64,000 nucleotides of DNA, taken from positions 152,798,334 to 152,862,333 of the forward strand of contig NC_073692.1 in assembly GCF_029784155.1 (NCBI RefSeq), read 5' to 3'. The notes beneath the pieces are model-generated. The model saw nothing but the letters and a program-made list of their open reading frames with translations. It was not told the DNA's origin and did not search any database. Numbering within the stretch: the stretch's first letter is position 1; each line of letters begins with the position of its first letter. A program made the translations under genes and the position numbers. This DNA comes from Uranotaenia lowii (lineage: Eukaryota > Arthropoda > Insecta > Diptera > Culicidae). This document shows positions 23,887 through 35,085 of this stretch, one piece after another.

Positions 23887-25846
23887 TTTTCAAAAACTGA
23901 AAAATAGTTTGATGGAACCGCAAATATTGCAATATCCAGATTTTTCAAAACCTTTTATACTAACCACAGATGCGTCTGATTTCGCATGTGGTGCAGTACT
24001 TTCCCAACGCTATCCAGAAGGTGAATTACCAGTTGCCTTCGCTAGCAAAAGTTTCACACAAGGTGAACGTAACAAAGCCATAATTGAAAAAGAATTGACA
24101 GCAATACATTGGGCTGTTGAATATTTCAGGTCATATCTTTATGGTCGAAGATTCACCGTGAGAACCAACCACAGACCATTAGTGTTTTTATTTAATATGA
24201 GAAAACCAACATCTAAACTAACCAGAATGAGGTTAGATTTGGAAGAATTTGACTTCGATATCGAATTCTTAGCAGGTAAGGCTAATGTATGCGCTGACGC
24301 ATTATCTAGAATACCCACAAAATCAGAAGATTTGAAAGCATTAACAGTCCTCATGGTAAACACTAGAGCCATGACGCGAAAACGCCAAATAAAACCAAAT
24401 GAACTGGAAAATTCAACGGGACCAAGTAGCGAGATTGATCACCTTGCAGCTTGGCACACCGAGAATCCTTCAGAAACAAAAAAATACCTTAAGATTGGAT
24501 GTGAAGTGCACCACACCCAATTGAAGATGAAATTATTTAATCATAATTATACAAAAGTGTTAGGAGAAACTAGTTTACCAATAACGCGCGCGTGCAATAT
24601 AAATCAAAATGGAAGTCAAGCACTAGAGTTTGCACTTCTAGAAATCGGAAAAATATTAAAGAATTACAAGAGAACCATGGTTGTCATCTCTGAGGAAGAT
24701 GAGCTTTTCAATTTAATGACGACTGAATCAATAAAAGAAATCGCCAACAGAGCCATTTCTGATTATCAGTTGATAATATATAAACCTCCGAAATTTATCC
24801 AAAACAAACAAGATATCGAACAAATACTTATTAATAACCATATGACACCCATTGGCGGTCATATAGGTCAAAACAGACTCTATTTAAAGCTTAGAGAAAA
24901 ATACAAATGGAAAAATATGAAAAACGACATCAAAGATTTTATTAAAAAATGTGAAAAATGCAAAATAAATAAAATCTATAGACACACAAAAGAGCCAAAT
25001 GTTATCACTACCACACCAGCAAAACCTTTCGAAGTACTCTCAATCGATACCATAGGACCATTTGGCATAACAAACAAAGGTAATAGGTACATTTTAACTG
25101 TTCAATGTAACTTAACCAAATATATTGTACTAATACCAGTACCAACTAAAGAAGCCTCGGTAATAGCGAGAGCACTTGCCGAACATTTCATTTTGATATA
25201 TGGCAATATCATCCAGCTACAATCTGATCAGGGAACTGAATTTAACAACGAAGTTTTCGAACCGATTTGTAAGCTGTTAGAAATTAAACAAAATTTTGCT
25301 ACAGCCTATCTTCCACAAACTGTAGGTTCATTGGAGAGAAATCACAGATGCCTCAACGAGTATCTGAGATCCTTCACCAATGCTCATCATACAGATTGGG
25401 ATGAATGGACTAGATTTTATAGTTTTTCGTACAACACCTCACCAAATACTGAACACGGATACACTCCGTTTGAACTCGTTTTTGGAAGAAAACCAGCACT
25501 ACCCAATGATTTACAGGACAATCAAACATTTAGACAACCAATATATAATCATGAACAGTACATGCAAGAACTAAGATTCCGCTTGCAAACTACTAACGCA
25601 ATAGCAAGACAAAATTTATTGAATCAAAAAGAAAATCGTCAACAATTTTGCAATAAAAATATTAACCCAATAAACTTAAAAGCAGGAGACCTTGTCTATA
25701 TCACCAATGAAAATAGAAAGAAGCTTGACCCTTTCTACATAGGGCCATTCATCGTGACGGAAATAAATGAGCCTAACTGTAAAATTCAACATAAAATATC
25801 AAAAAAGGAAACTGTAATCCACAAAAACAGAACTATCAAAGTTTAA
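23887..25846 (+). pseudogene. pol: RNase H and integrase segment
   Basis: The frame resumes with SLMEPQILQYPDF, followed by RNase H (LTTDASDFACGAVLSQ, EKELTAIHWA, ADALSRI). Integrase follows: an HHCC zinc domain (NNHMTPIGGHIGQNRL, then CEKCKINK), and the catalytic core with D in LSIDTIGPFG, D in LQSDQGTEFNNE and E in QTVGSLERNH. The C-terminal part ends KLDPFYIGPFIVTEIN and NRTIKV at TAA 25844-25846. No chromodomain and no env follow. This is the largest uninterrupted piece (645 codons). Integration would produce the 4 bp duplication seen at the element ends. Confidence 0.9.
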
Positions 25847-26126
25847 AAGTCGAAAAATTCAAAAACAAAATAAAACAAACTATTATACAAAAAAAAATAG
25901 TTTTAAGCACCGAGCCCAATCTTATAAAAAAAATAAGAGAAAACAAAAAATAAGTGAAAAAATAAGATGGGTAAAAATCCTCAGTTCAACACTGTGGAGT
26001 GAGTAATTCGGTTTAGTCTTAAAAACAACATGCTAGTTTTAACATACCAATTATTACCCAATTTTGTAAGAGGTACTTGGAGAAACGCTTATAACGAATG
26101 ATTTCTTTCCAATACATCATTCTCCT

Positions 26127-26138
26127 AGAGGGGGAAGG
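26127..26138 (+). promoter_or_regulatory. Polypurine tract of the LTR element
   Basis: AGAGGGGGAAGG directly precedes the 3' LTR, the required position for plus-strand priming. Confidence 0.9.
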
Positions 26139-26862
26139 TGTAGTATATTAAATCTAACATTCAAAATTATTAATTGTCTCGAGTAATAATGACATAAAAC
26201 ATTCACGTCTCAGTAGAACCAAATCATCCAGAAACCAGACGTTCTCACATTTCTGAAAACGTCGCCTTGTAGAATTTTTAGCTGAGTGGAAAACACAACA
26301 CATTGCTGAACAGCACAAGTGTTAATTTTCACTCCAAACTAAATTTATTGCATACGTCTAATTCTCACAGAACAAAGAACGACGACCCCCGTCGTCGTCA
26401 CCTAAAAGAATTTCCAAATTGCAAAGAGCGACGACTCATGTCGTCGTCAACTAAATCATTAAACTCGAGGTAATCTGATCCTTGCCTAGCCAGCTTACAC
26501 GATTCCATCGTTGCCACATAGGGCGCTAACCGCCAGCCAATATGGCTTGCACATGCATCAATATGCTCGATAGTTGTCAAGCGCATCGATTGGACAGGCG
26601 CGTCTCTCTCTCTTTCTTAGTTATGCCGCGTCGTTTTCTCTTACCAGAAATCGACTGCTGATTGGTTAATTGCAAAAGTTTGGCAACTCCAAGCGCCTCC
26701 TAGTTGAGTAGACTAAGAACGATGTTGTGTAGAGTTAAGGTGCCGTCGATTCTAAATTTATCAATAAACGACATTCTAGTAACAACACTCAATCGTAACA
26801 CAAGTGTTCTTCACTCATCGTATCACCATACTTGTACTCAACCAGCAGCACATTTTATTACA
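26139..26862 (+). repeat. 3' LTR
   Basis: Same length and ends as the 5' LTR. Differences I see lie near 26292, 26326, 26338, 26360 and 26519. Followed by the CTTC target duplication. Confidence 0.95.
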
Positions 26863-27090
26863 CTTCCGGATTACCAGCTTCGAAGGACAATTACGTACAG
26901 GATGCCGCTCCCAGAGTTGCATCCTATGGGTCCGCTGCCGTAGCGCCGCAAAAATTCGATGAACCAACACTATCCAACGTGAAAACTTCTTCAAAGCAAC
27001 TTTCGACTTATTGCTTTGGTGCACGACTGGACGCAACACTTTGTTTTCTTTTGTGTGTGCCAGTTTTGACAGGCTGTATTTTTACATGAT
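26863..27090 (+). other. GC-richer flank with a 70-codon open frame; possible host exon
   Basis: The target DNA right of the LTR element is less AT-rich than its surroundings and is open in one plus-strand frame from inside the LTR to TGA near 27089 (LPASKDNYVQDAAPRVASYG and onward). I recognise no domain and see no start independent of the LTR. It could be a host exon hit by the element or chance. Confidence 0.2.
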
Positions 27091-27189
27091 ATATTGCGTT
27101 CAGTGTAATGTAATTTCCATTTAATTAAAATTCAATGTCCATATAACATTCCACGTCGTGTAATTTTAAGAAAATTGTCATTCAGTGCT

Positions 27190-27600
27190 GTTGCAAATTT
27201 TGTGTGATTTATAAAATTACATCACATATGATGTAACGAAAAAGAAGTGTCATATATGATGGAATTTCCAGTGCGAGTTGAATTCTACACGATTGTAAAC
27301 TTCAACAGACGTGTAAAATTTGAAAGACATGTAAAATATTTTAGACGTGTAAATTCAATTCGTACTGAAAATTCCTTCATATGTGATACTTCTTTTTATT
27401 TACATCATATGTGATGTAAATTTACATCAAATAATCGCGTTCCGTGTCAAATAATATTTGTGTCATTTTAATTCAGTGCTGTTAAGGATTCCACTTTTTT
27501 AAATCTGTAAATTTACATTAATAAATCGCGTTCTACGTCATGTAATATTAAAGGTTTTCAGTTTCAGTGTTGTTAAGGATTCAGATTTTTTTGCTGTGTA
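27190..27600. repeat. Palindromic MITE-like repeat
   Basis: The segment AAATTACATCACATATGATG with its AAAAAGAAG spacer (about 27208-27255) reappears inverted at about 27385-27425. Inner parts also pair (GAATTCTACACG against CGTGTAAATTC). It can fold into a long hairpin. A related sequence lies at 11190-11480, on the other side of the LTR element. No coding capacity. Confidence 0.6.
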
Positions 27601-28116
27601 TTTTTTTTTATACAACAGAAGCAAAACCTGTAAAAACTCATGATATTTTACACAAATTCACGTGGAAAACCAATTGGTATCTGGTTTGCACCATTTCATG
27701 TGTGGGCATCTCGAAGAAACCTCTTAAATTCGGTTTTAACATAAATTTCTTTGTCCATCAGAATACGTTTGTCACATAGCGTAAAAACCGGTTGCACAGA
27801 TTGCGATCTATGGAAGTGCTCACTATTAGTTATTTACTTGGTAACTACTAGTCAGACAACACTTTTTGCCTGCTAGAAACAGATTTACTGGTTAAGTTAA
27901 GGGGTCTGAATTCAGTTATTCCCAATAACCATAGACTTTTTACAATGGTTAAGAACAATGGTTCCACTTCGATGCTTGGTTTGAACTTCGTGAGCATCCT
28001 AGGGTGGCATCCTGATACTTCTTAACCATTTGGGCAAAAAAAAAATCAGAAGAAAACAACAGTTTATGAGTTTTCAAGTCGACAATGAAGAATTTCCGAG
28101 CCAATTGTGCAGAATA
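27601..28116. other. AT-rich spacer
   Basis: No gene recognised; small frames without motifs. Confidence 0.3.
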
Positions 28117-28124
28117 TTTTAAGA

Positions 28125-30142
28125 CAGGCATGTCAAACTGGGGGTTTGCGGGCCGCATGCGGCCCGCGGCCTTGTTCAATGCGGCCCGCAAAGCCCCGTC
28201 TTAAATTGTCACAAAAAACACCACTGATTTTTATGTAAAGTATTACTGCAAAAAACTTAAGTTGAATGTAACGTTTTCAACTTATTGCAAATATTTTCGA
28301 TGTTCAAATTTCCTCTTAAAAAACACGCGTAACATTATTACTCTGAACCTCAGTTTGAGGTGATTCCCGCTTCCGTGTAAGATTGTGTATAAACATTCAT
28401 AGCGTAAACAACATAAATATCTTCCAAGTATTTTGGTTCTATCATTTTTGTTTTACCGAAGGAACAACAGACATATTGTGATATTTTTAAAATTGAAGAT
28501 ATACGTAAGCATGAATATCAACATTATTCATTGTAAAAAAGCACATCCTAAATAATCAAAAATTTTCCGTAATTAAATTTGTAGCTCTGAATAATTTTAT
28601 TTCTGTGACCACTCGTACAACGTTCAGTAAATTTTGCGATAAGTGTGTTGGTTGCACCGGAATTGAACAAAAACATATCCCACCACTGGAGTCTTCCTAT
28701 TATCTCAAACCTATCGGAATGCGTGAGTATAAACAGCATACATTTTTAATAACACTAGTTAACAATATTTTTTATTCGTAAATTGAGTCATTTTTAATAC
28801 CATATCCGTCACTGAATTAAAAATAAAATTAAATCCGAAAAATCTGATTAGAGCAGTTTTTGAAGTACTGTAAAATGAAAAAAATAATTGTGTTTTTTTA
28901 AAAAAATATCTTCAGCTACTGTTCATAAAATTATCTTTTTCTATAATCTGACCAATAAACTGCTCTTCGCAGATATTTTTTTTGACTTCTTTTCGGATTC
29001 AGTTCTGTTTTCTGTAAACAATTGCTATCACATCATATGAGGCCCTCAGAGCCAAAGGTTTATAAGTGCACAAAAGCTACTTTCGAGATAGCACGCTTCA
29101 AAGTTTCTTTGTTGTGCGATTTTCTATATATACTGTTTGGGAAGTTGTGTTTGTCCGTTCAAAAAAGTATGAAGGTAAATTTATAAAAATCTGAAATAAG
29201 CACTGATTCAAGATTTTAATACAACTAATGGTGCAAACTGCATGCGAAAATAAGGGAGACCGCAGCAATTTCAAATTGGCTCATTTTCAGTGGCTCATTA
29301 TGCGCAAAGCAATTAAAATTCCAAAATGTGCTAAAAACCAGTTTCAGATACTATAAATATGATCCGTTCCCGTGGCTTGAATCATAGCCAATTTTCGACG
29401 TTTTTGGAAGAAATTGGACATGAATTCGATTGTGTTCCCTACTACACAGAAGTACGCTGGCTTTCCTGCCACAAAATATTAAAAAGATTTTTTTTTGCTA
29501 CGAGAGGAAATAATATTATTTTTAGAAATGAAAGGTGAACCTGTTGAACATTTTCAAGCAGACGACTGGGTTCAAGATTTGGCATATGCCGTTGATTTTA
29601 GAAGCCACCTGCAGGATTTGAACTTAAAAATTCAAAGAAAATAAAAAAATTATCATAACTGCTTGTGATGATGTAAAAAAATTTCAAGCGAAGTGACGGT
29701 TATGGATCAATCAAATTTCCAAAGAAAACCTTGTGCACTTCTCTACGTGTCAAGAACTGAAAAGATCTAACGAGGCTGCATCATTTGGTAAATACATACT
29801 TCACCTAGAATCGTTACTAGCTACAAAAACTTCTCACCGTTCGAGATTATCTGATACAAATTTATCATCAATAATGAAAGCGTCAGTGGCAAATTAACTT
29901 CAACCTGATATTTATGAACAAGTATGTACATTACATTATAAGAATGTTAAACATAAAAAGCTTTAATAAAAGTTTAACGCAAAATATCATTCCAAGTTTA
30001 CTTATGACTATATTCCATTGTATTGTATCTAATCTCTGCGGAACTAATATGTTATGTTTTCTAACTGACTTTGGCTGCGGCCCTCTACGTCATAGAAAAT
30101 GTTTATTGCGGCCCGCACACCTAAGCGAGTTTGACATGCCTG
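28125..30142 (+). mobile_element. hAT DNA transposon, decayed
   Basis: Terminal inverted repeats CAGGCATGTCAAACT at 28125 and its complement ending at 30142. An 8 bp flanking duplication, TTTTAAGA (28117-28124) and TTTTACGA (30143-30150), matches at seven of eight bases, the hAT hallmark length. Both ends contain GCGGCCCGC-type strings just inside the termini. An internal transposase fragment on the plus strand supports the assignment. Confidence 0.85.
29355..29720 (+). pseudogene. hAT transposase remnant (GTF2IRD2/ZBED-like type)
   Basis: The plus strand encodes [20 protein letters not shown], then [16 protein letters not shown], and in another frame [21 protein letters not shown]. The VRWLSxxKxLxRFF plus LREEIxxFL pattern is that of the hAT family that gave rise to GTF2IRD2-like and ZBED-like proteins. 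At least two frameshifts and several stops break it, and no start region or zinc finger is preserved. Confidence 0.7.
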
Positions 30143-30439
30143 TTTTACGATGTCTTTTTTCATCGTACATATCTCTAACACACGTTAACTTTAAAATCTG
30201 AAGAAAATAGACAAGGTGGTCCTTTTCATAACTAACAAATCGTTGCTAAAGTTTTGCAAATCCGAGCTCCACTAATATATCTATTATCGAAAGGATGTGC
30301 CCGAATACTAAATGATCATAGCTTTAATCTCGCGCTTTAATACGTCACAAGATTTAATATTTGTTTTGTTCACTTTCTTACCTTTTTGGTTCTGTACATT
30401 TTTCATCTCATCTCCACAGTAGTCAACCAGTATCTAGAT

Positions 30440-31306
30440 CAGGGGTTTTCAAAGTGGTCCCTACCGCCCCCTTGGGGGCGTTGAGAGCTTTCAAGGGGGC
30501 GGTGAGCTCAATTTTGAAATTTGGGGGGCGTTGGAAAGGCTCAGGGGGGCGGTGAGGTCGTGGTTCACATTTCACAAATCACAAAACAACGTAGATCTGA
30601 AATAACAACGAGTAAGTTCGATGAAAGATTATGAAACAACGTTACAGGACGATGTTCATCAAGTTCAAGACTAAAATATCTATAATTTCACAGATCTGCA
30701 AGCAAATTTTGATCCAATATCTCAAAAAAACAATTTTCTAAAAATGTATCTTAAAGATATATACAGATTTTGTATATGCTCCACATGTTGGTCTTGTTTT
30801 GTTTGATTATTTCGAGTAATGCTTAAAAAGATTAATTTTAGATGGCAATGCTTCATAATCTTTAAAAGGTAATGTCATAAAAAATCTGGTAAAAAGAAAA
30901 AACCTGCGAAAAAGGCGATATCTGTGATTTAAAGAAAATATGAAAGAATATTTTAGCTAAGAGAATTTTTTTTAAGTTCTTATTTGTTCAACTTTATTTC
31001 AGTCGATTCAAAAAAACAATTAGATGAACCTTTAATCTCATCGGTTTTCACTAACATTGCCACTTACACAAATCGAACATTTTTACACTTATAATACCCC
31101 CTACCCTTTTGGCTCTGAGGACCTCATATAAATTTGAATGAATTTTGGGTTAAGTCTTACAACAACATAAAGCCAAAAGCTAATTGTTTTTAAAAGATCC
31201 AGATTATAGTTTTTTTTAAAGATGTTCTAAAAATTTGCACTGGGGGCGTTGATCTCAATAATTTTGAAAAAGGGGGCGGTGAGTGGAAAATGTTTGAAAA
31301 CCACTG
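30440..31306. mobile_element. Non-autonomous hAT element, 867 bp
   Basis: Ends are CAGGGGTTTTCAAAGTGG and, on the minus strand at 31306, CAGTGGTTTTCAAACA. An exact 8 bp duplication ATCTAGAT occupies 30432-30439 and 31307-31314. The subterminal parts contain G-rich strings such as GGGGGCGTTGAGAG and GGGGGCGGTGAG. No transposase frame is present. Confidence 0.9.
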
Positions 31307-31371
31307 ATCTAGATTTTTTGAAATCTCCCGGCCAGCAAGTTGCAAGTCTTGCTGTTTGTTCAGATTAAATA

Positions 31372-31559
31372 GTTATAAGTATAAGTATAAGTATAAGTAT
31401 AAGTATAAGTATAAGTATAAGTATAAGTATAAGTATAAGTATAAGTATAAGTATAAGTATAAGTATAAGTATAAGTATAAGTATAAGTATAAGTATAAGT
31501 ATAAGTATAAGTATAAGTATAAGTATAAGTATAAGTATAATTATAAGTATAAGTATAAG
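31372..31559. repeat. (TATAAG)n microsatellite, about 31 copies
   Basis: Almost perfect hexamer array with one TATAAT variant near 31540. The Tyr-Lys and Thr-Tyr frames through it are artefacts. Confidence 0.98.
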
Positions 31560-32290
31560 GTAAGGGATGGATTACCAATAAAGATAAATTAACTTGATGT
31601 ATAAAGTCTGGAAAAGACAATCATTTTACTAAAATGTTTGAACAGATTATTTCGCATTAAAAAAATCATACCAGTTATCTTAATTTTATTTCAGCCATGT
31701 TTGAGCATTTCCGGCAAACAATCAATTTATCATAAATTATTTGCCGTCCATTTTCTAGTCACTGTGGAAAAGAAACTTTTTAACTGATTCCTTTTAGCTG
31801 AAGCCATATAAATTGATCACATACACGCTGGGCCACATTGAACCATTAATGTTTGAAAAATAACCATAATGGCAGTTTTGTGGATCAAGTCGTTTTATGA
31901 GTTTTTTGGGAAAACTCATAAAATGAGATTTCACCGAGAACTTGGATTATGGTTATTTTTCAACCGTTTGCTAAAACAGTAAAAACGGTTATAAAATAAC
32001 CGTTTTCCTACTAAATCAAGCAGGGTTCGTTTTACTGCAGCTAAAATCTAAGATTTTTGAATTTTATAGAAAAGACTCAAAGACTAAAAGAGAAACGTCG
32101 TTCTTTAATGGTTTTTTTTTTCATAGTATTTAATTATAAGTTACAACATAATATATTTCTGTTGAATACGTCAACCTAAAGATATTTTTCATCGCCAAGT
32201 TGCGTGTTTGAATGAAATTATTAGAACTATTCTACCGTTCCAGAGTCAGGAAGGCTGGATGACATGCAGTGGTTGACGGAGCATTGAAAA
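31560..32290. other. AT-rich DNA with recurrent AACCGTTTT/AACCATTA motifs
   Basis: From about 31815 the motif AACCATTA or AACCGTTTT recurs in both orientations, as it does again at 33150-33300 on the other side of the gene at 32291-33132. A short string TACACGCT occurs at about 31822 and inverted near 33302. These may be subterminal and terminal repeats of one transposon enclosing that gene, but no convincing target duplication was found. Confidence 0.35.
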
Positions 32291-33132
32291 TCAAATAAGT
32301 GACAAGATTCGGAACCGCCATCGCATAAGCCTCATAGCCATTTGGTTGAATTCGATGGGATGAAATAAAAATTGTCCAACATGTCCAGTCTGAAAATTTT
32401 GGATCAGAGACGGTTCCTTGGAGCCCGAGACATTATGTTGGAGCACCACCAGAACTATTTCCTCCAAGCTTTCGATAATGACATGCATGTTCGAATTTAA
32501 AACAAAAGATAAATAAACTGTTTGTATTACAGGCATTATGTTACTTAGATTCTAGCCTTCTTCGTCGAATGTTTGCAGAAATCCTACCTGTGTGTGCTGA
32601 TAAATTTTGTCTGATGAACAATCTTCCGGATAAATTAAATAACATTTTGTAGCCACGATATGTGCGTAAACTTCTTCTGAAAGTTTCGAATATTTTTTCT
32701 GGAATCAGCAAAGAAAACTCATTAAATTTCGTGTTAAAATCAGTGGTTTTAAATTTTTACCTATTCCGCCGTCCGGAAGAAAGATGAAATCAACTTGCAC
32801 ATCGCTCATTGCGGATTTTGCTTCAGAAAAAGCATTATCGGCCCACCCAGCTGTATTTTTTTGATGCGGTCATATAGGTTCTCAGGAGGCAGCTTCCACC
32901 AGATAGTCTTCCCCCATTCGCCGGAATTGTCCATGGGATTACCATCATTGATACTGAAAAAACGAATTGTAAATTATCGCGAATGAATGGAGCACAGCAA
33001 TATTGAAAATGCAAATTATACTTACTCGTGGCGATTGTATTTAAAGTTTAATTTGCACCAAAAAATTATCGAACTATCGAATCGAAAATAAAACAATGGC
33101 GGAACAGTGAACACAAAAAACATTCGAGTCAT
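32291..33132 (-). pseudogene. Unrecognised four-exon gene with one homopolymer frameshift
   Basis: On the minus strand, four open segments are joined by three short introns with canonical borders: exon 1 33132-33026 (MTRMFFVFTVPPLFY, hydrophobic start), exon 2 32953-32761 (INDGNPMDNSGEWGKTIWW; SAMSDVQVDFIFLPDGG), exon 3 32698-32588, exon 4 32517-32291 ending in TGA. Introns are 72, 62 and 70 bp, typical of flies. Phases are consistent through exons 2-4, but an A7 run in exon 2 (near 32856) shifts the frame by one. I recognise no family. It may be a transposon gene, since similar motifs flank it on both sides, or a host pseudogene. Confidence 0.45.
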
Positions 33133-35085
33133 CTCTGATTGTACTAAATTTTTAACCATTTTTTTGGTTTTCAACAAGAACTTAGAAAATGGTTAAATTT
33201 TAATAGTTGATGCTGGTTAAAAAACAACAATAATCGAAGTTTTCGAAAGAAAACCAAAAAACGGTTGAAAAAAACTCTAAATTGGTTATAAAAAAATGAG
33301 CGTGTACAATTTCGTATTCATACATTGAATACTAGCGTTGAATTAACCATCTTTTGCAATAACTATTGTAGTTTTGAAGATTCGATACACGTTTTTTTTC
33401 TTTTACGATTATTTAATCTAACAAGGTCTCACTAATCTTTAAATCATAGAAGTGTCTCTCGAAAAACTCTTCCTTGCTGTTTTGAATTAACCAACATCAT
33501 CAACAGGCAACAACAATGACAGCAGCCATGTTGCTGTTTGGAGGATGAATGAGCTATTGACGTCATTTGAGACAACCGCAGCAGCACTTCAACAGCCAGC
33601 CAGCTCGAGAAAGCAGTCAGCCAATTCGAAAAGTTTCCTTCAAGCGTTAAGCGGGTCTTGATTTGAAAGTCTATGAATGCCAGCAGCCGGTTTGCGGTGA
33701 AGCGTATACGACGAATCCTTTCGCATATCCTACAATCTTTTTTGTTGCCTGCCTTCTCCGTCCCTGGAAAGGTTTGGATGGGAAAACAGCAGGTCCCGGG
33801 AAGATGGTCCTTATTCATGTTTGTGGAAAAAATTGAAATGGCATTTTCTTGTTTTGTGCTCATCGTGGTTTCCAACGGACTGTTAGGAACATTTCAATGC
33901 AAAAGGGATGGTCTTTTCAAAAAGGATATTCAAGGATAAACACATCATAGTTAATTTAAAAAGAGCTCCACAGACCGTTTATTGGGTTTTTTGGAAAATT
34001 CCGATTTGGAATTTTTTCCGATGATTTTAGTAAATTCAAGCATTTGATCATAACTATTCCAAATATATCAATCCAAATAACCAATCAATTTGTCCACGCC
34101 CGATTGATTTATCGATTCAAAAACTCCATGGGTTAAATAGAAAAATCATAGAAACGGCACGTAAATTTACTTCTACTGTTGGGCATCGGGAATGCACACT
34201 GCTAATGACGTTCGGACGAGTTGACTTTCGCGAGTGTTTGGCATATGGATCAAACGATTATTGCTGTTCGCTCCAGGAAATGACGTATATTAGCTTTGAT
34301 TGACGTCCGTAGTAATGCCACGCTGCGCTCATATGCACTTAGCGCAGTAAGGCGATTCAAAGTTTTTTTTTTTTATCAAAGTGAGAAAACTTATACGTTG
34401 TAGAAACATTCCCTATTTGAAGTTAAAATATGCTAAATAAAATTAATAGCTTTTTTTTAAGATATGAAGAGGCATCTTCTGTTGCTCACCTAAAAAAAAT
34501 GCTTTTAATTGAAAATCCATTTTACAAAATTCAATAGCAATCTGCTTTTTTTGATTTACAATACCTCTGAAGTCTTTCAGAATAAAATTATTAAAAGCAC
34601 CAAATCTCATCTATGGGTAGATGATAACGAAAATAATATTTTATGAACCACCCCTACGCGTTTGTGTGTGTAAAAGCTTGCTCCTTACTGCTGATCTTGG
34701 CGGGCTGTAATAGGTGAATTGCTTGAATTGACACAAATTTGACAAGCAATTGAAAACGACACGGATAACGAGCATTTCTTAATCGCTTGAGTTGAACGCG
34801 GTAGGTTTGTTCCGTTGGTAGCCGTGTTGCGTTAGTTGTTTAAATTCACGTATTTTATTACTATTTGAAGTATCAATTTTATTCGCTTTTACAACGTCTA
34901 TCAAAACACGATATTGATCTGAGACATTCATTTTTACTAAAAATAAAGTCATAACATACAGAAACATCATGTTTTCTATAAATTTATAGTCTTAGCCTTT
35001 TTTTTTGAAACGGCTCTGACCGCTGGTTTTAAGGAGCCAAACCCAAACTCTTGTTTTTGTATTTACAATTCATTGTTTAAAACTG
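33133..35085. other. AT-rich spacer, no supported gene
   Basis: Open frames at 33444-33875 (minus) and 33673-33939 (plus) overlap each other on opposite strands and lack motifs. A minus-strand frame at 34779-34970 (MNVSDQYRVLIDVVKANK) is short and charged but has no recognised domain. No RNA gene seen. Confidence 0.3.

Larger units (their letters stand above)
11756..26862 (+). mobile_element. Gypsy-superfamily LTR retrotransposon (412/mdg1-like), with a nested LINE and Helitron
   Basis: Two direct 724 bp LTRs (11756-12479 and 26139-26862) begin TGTAGTAT and end TTACA. The 4 bp sequence CTTC flanks both outer ends (11752-11755 and 26863-26866), as expected from Gypsy integrase. Between them, in order: a primer-binding site, a small ORF, leader, gag, protease, RT, RNase H, integrase and a polypurine tract; there is no env. 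The pol order PR-RT-RH-IN identifies Gypsy rather than Copia. About 7.2 kb of the internal length is a nested LINE plus Helitron, leaving an element of about 7.9 kb. The LTRs differ at only about five positions. Confidence 0.95.

Noticed and set aside
31356..31620. Tyr-Lys and Thr-Tyr repeat proteins
   Set aside because: Frames of the TATAAG hexamer array on both strands.
33444..33939. Overlapping 143-codon minus and 88-codon plus frames as host genes
   Set aside because: No domain, no splice context, mutually overlapping on opposite strands.
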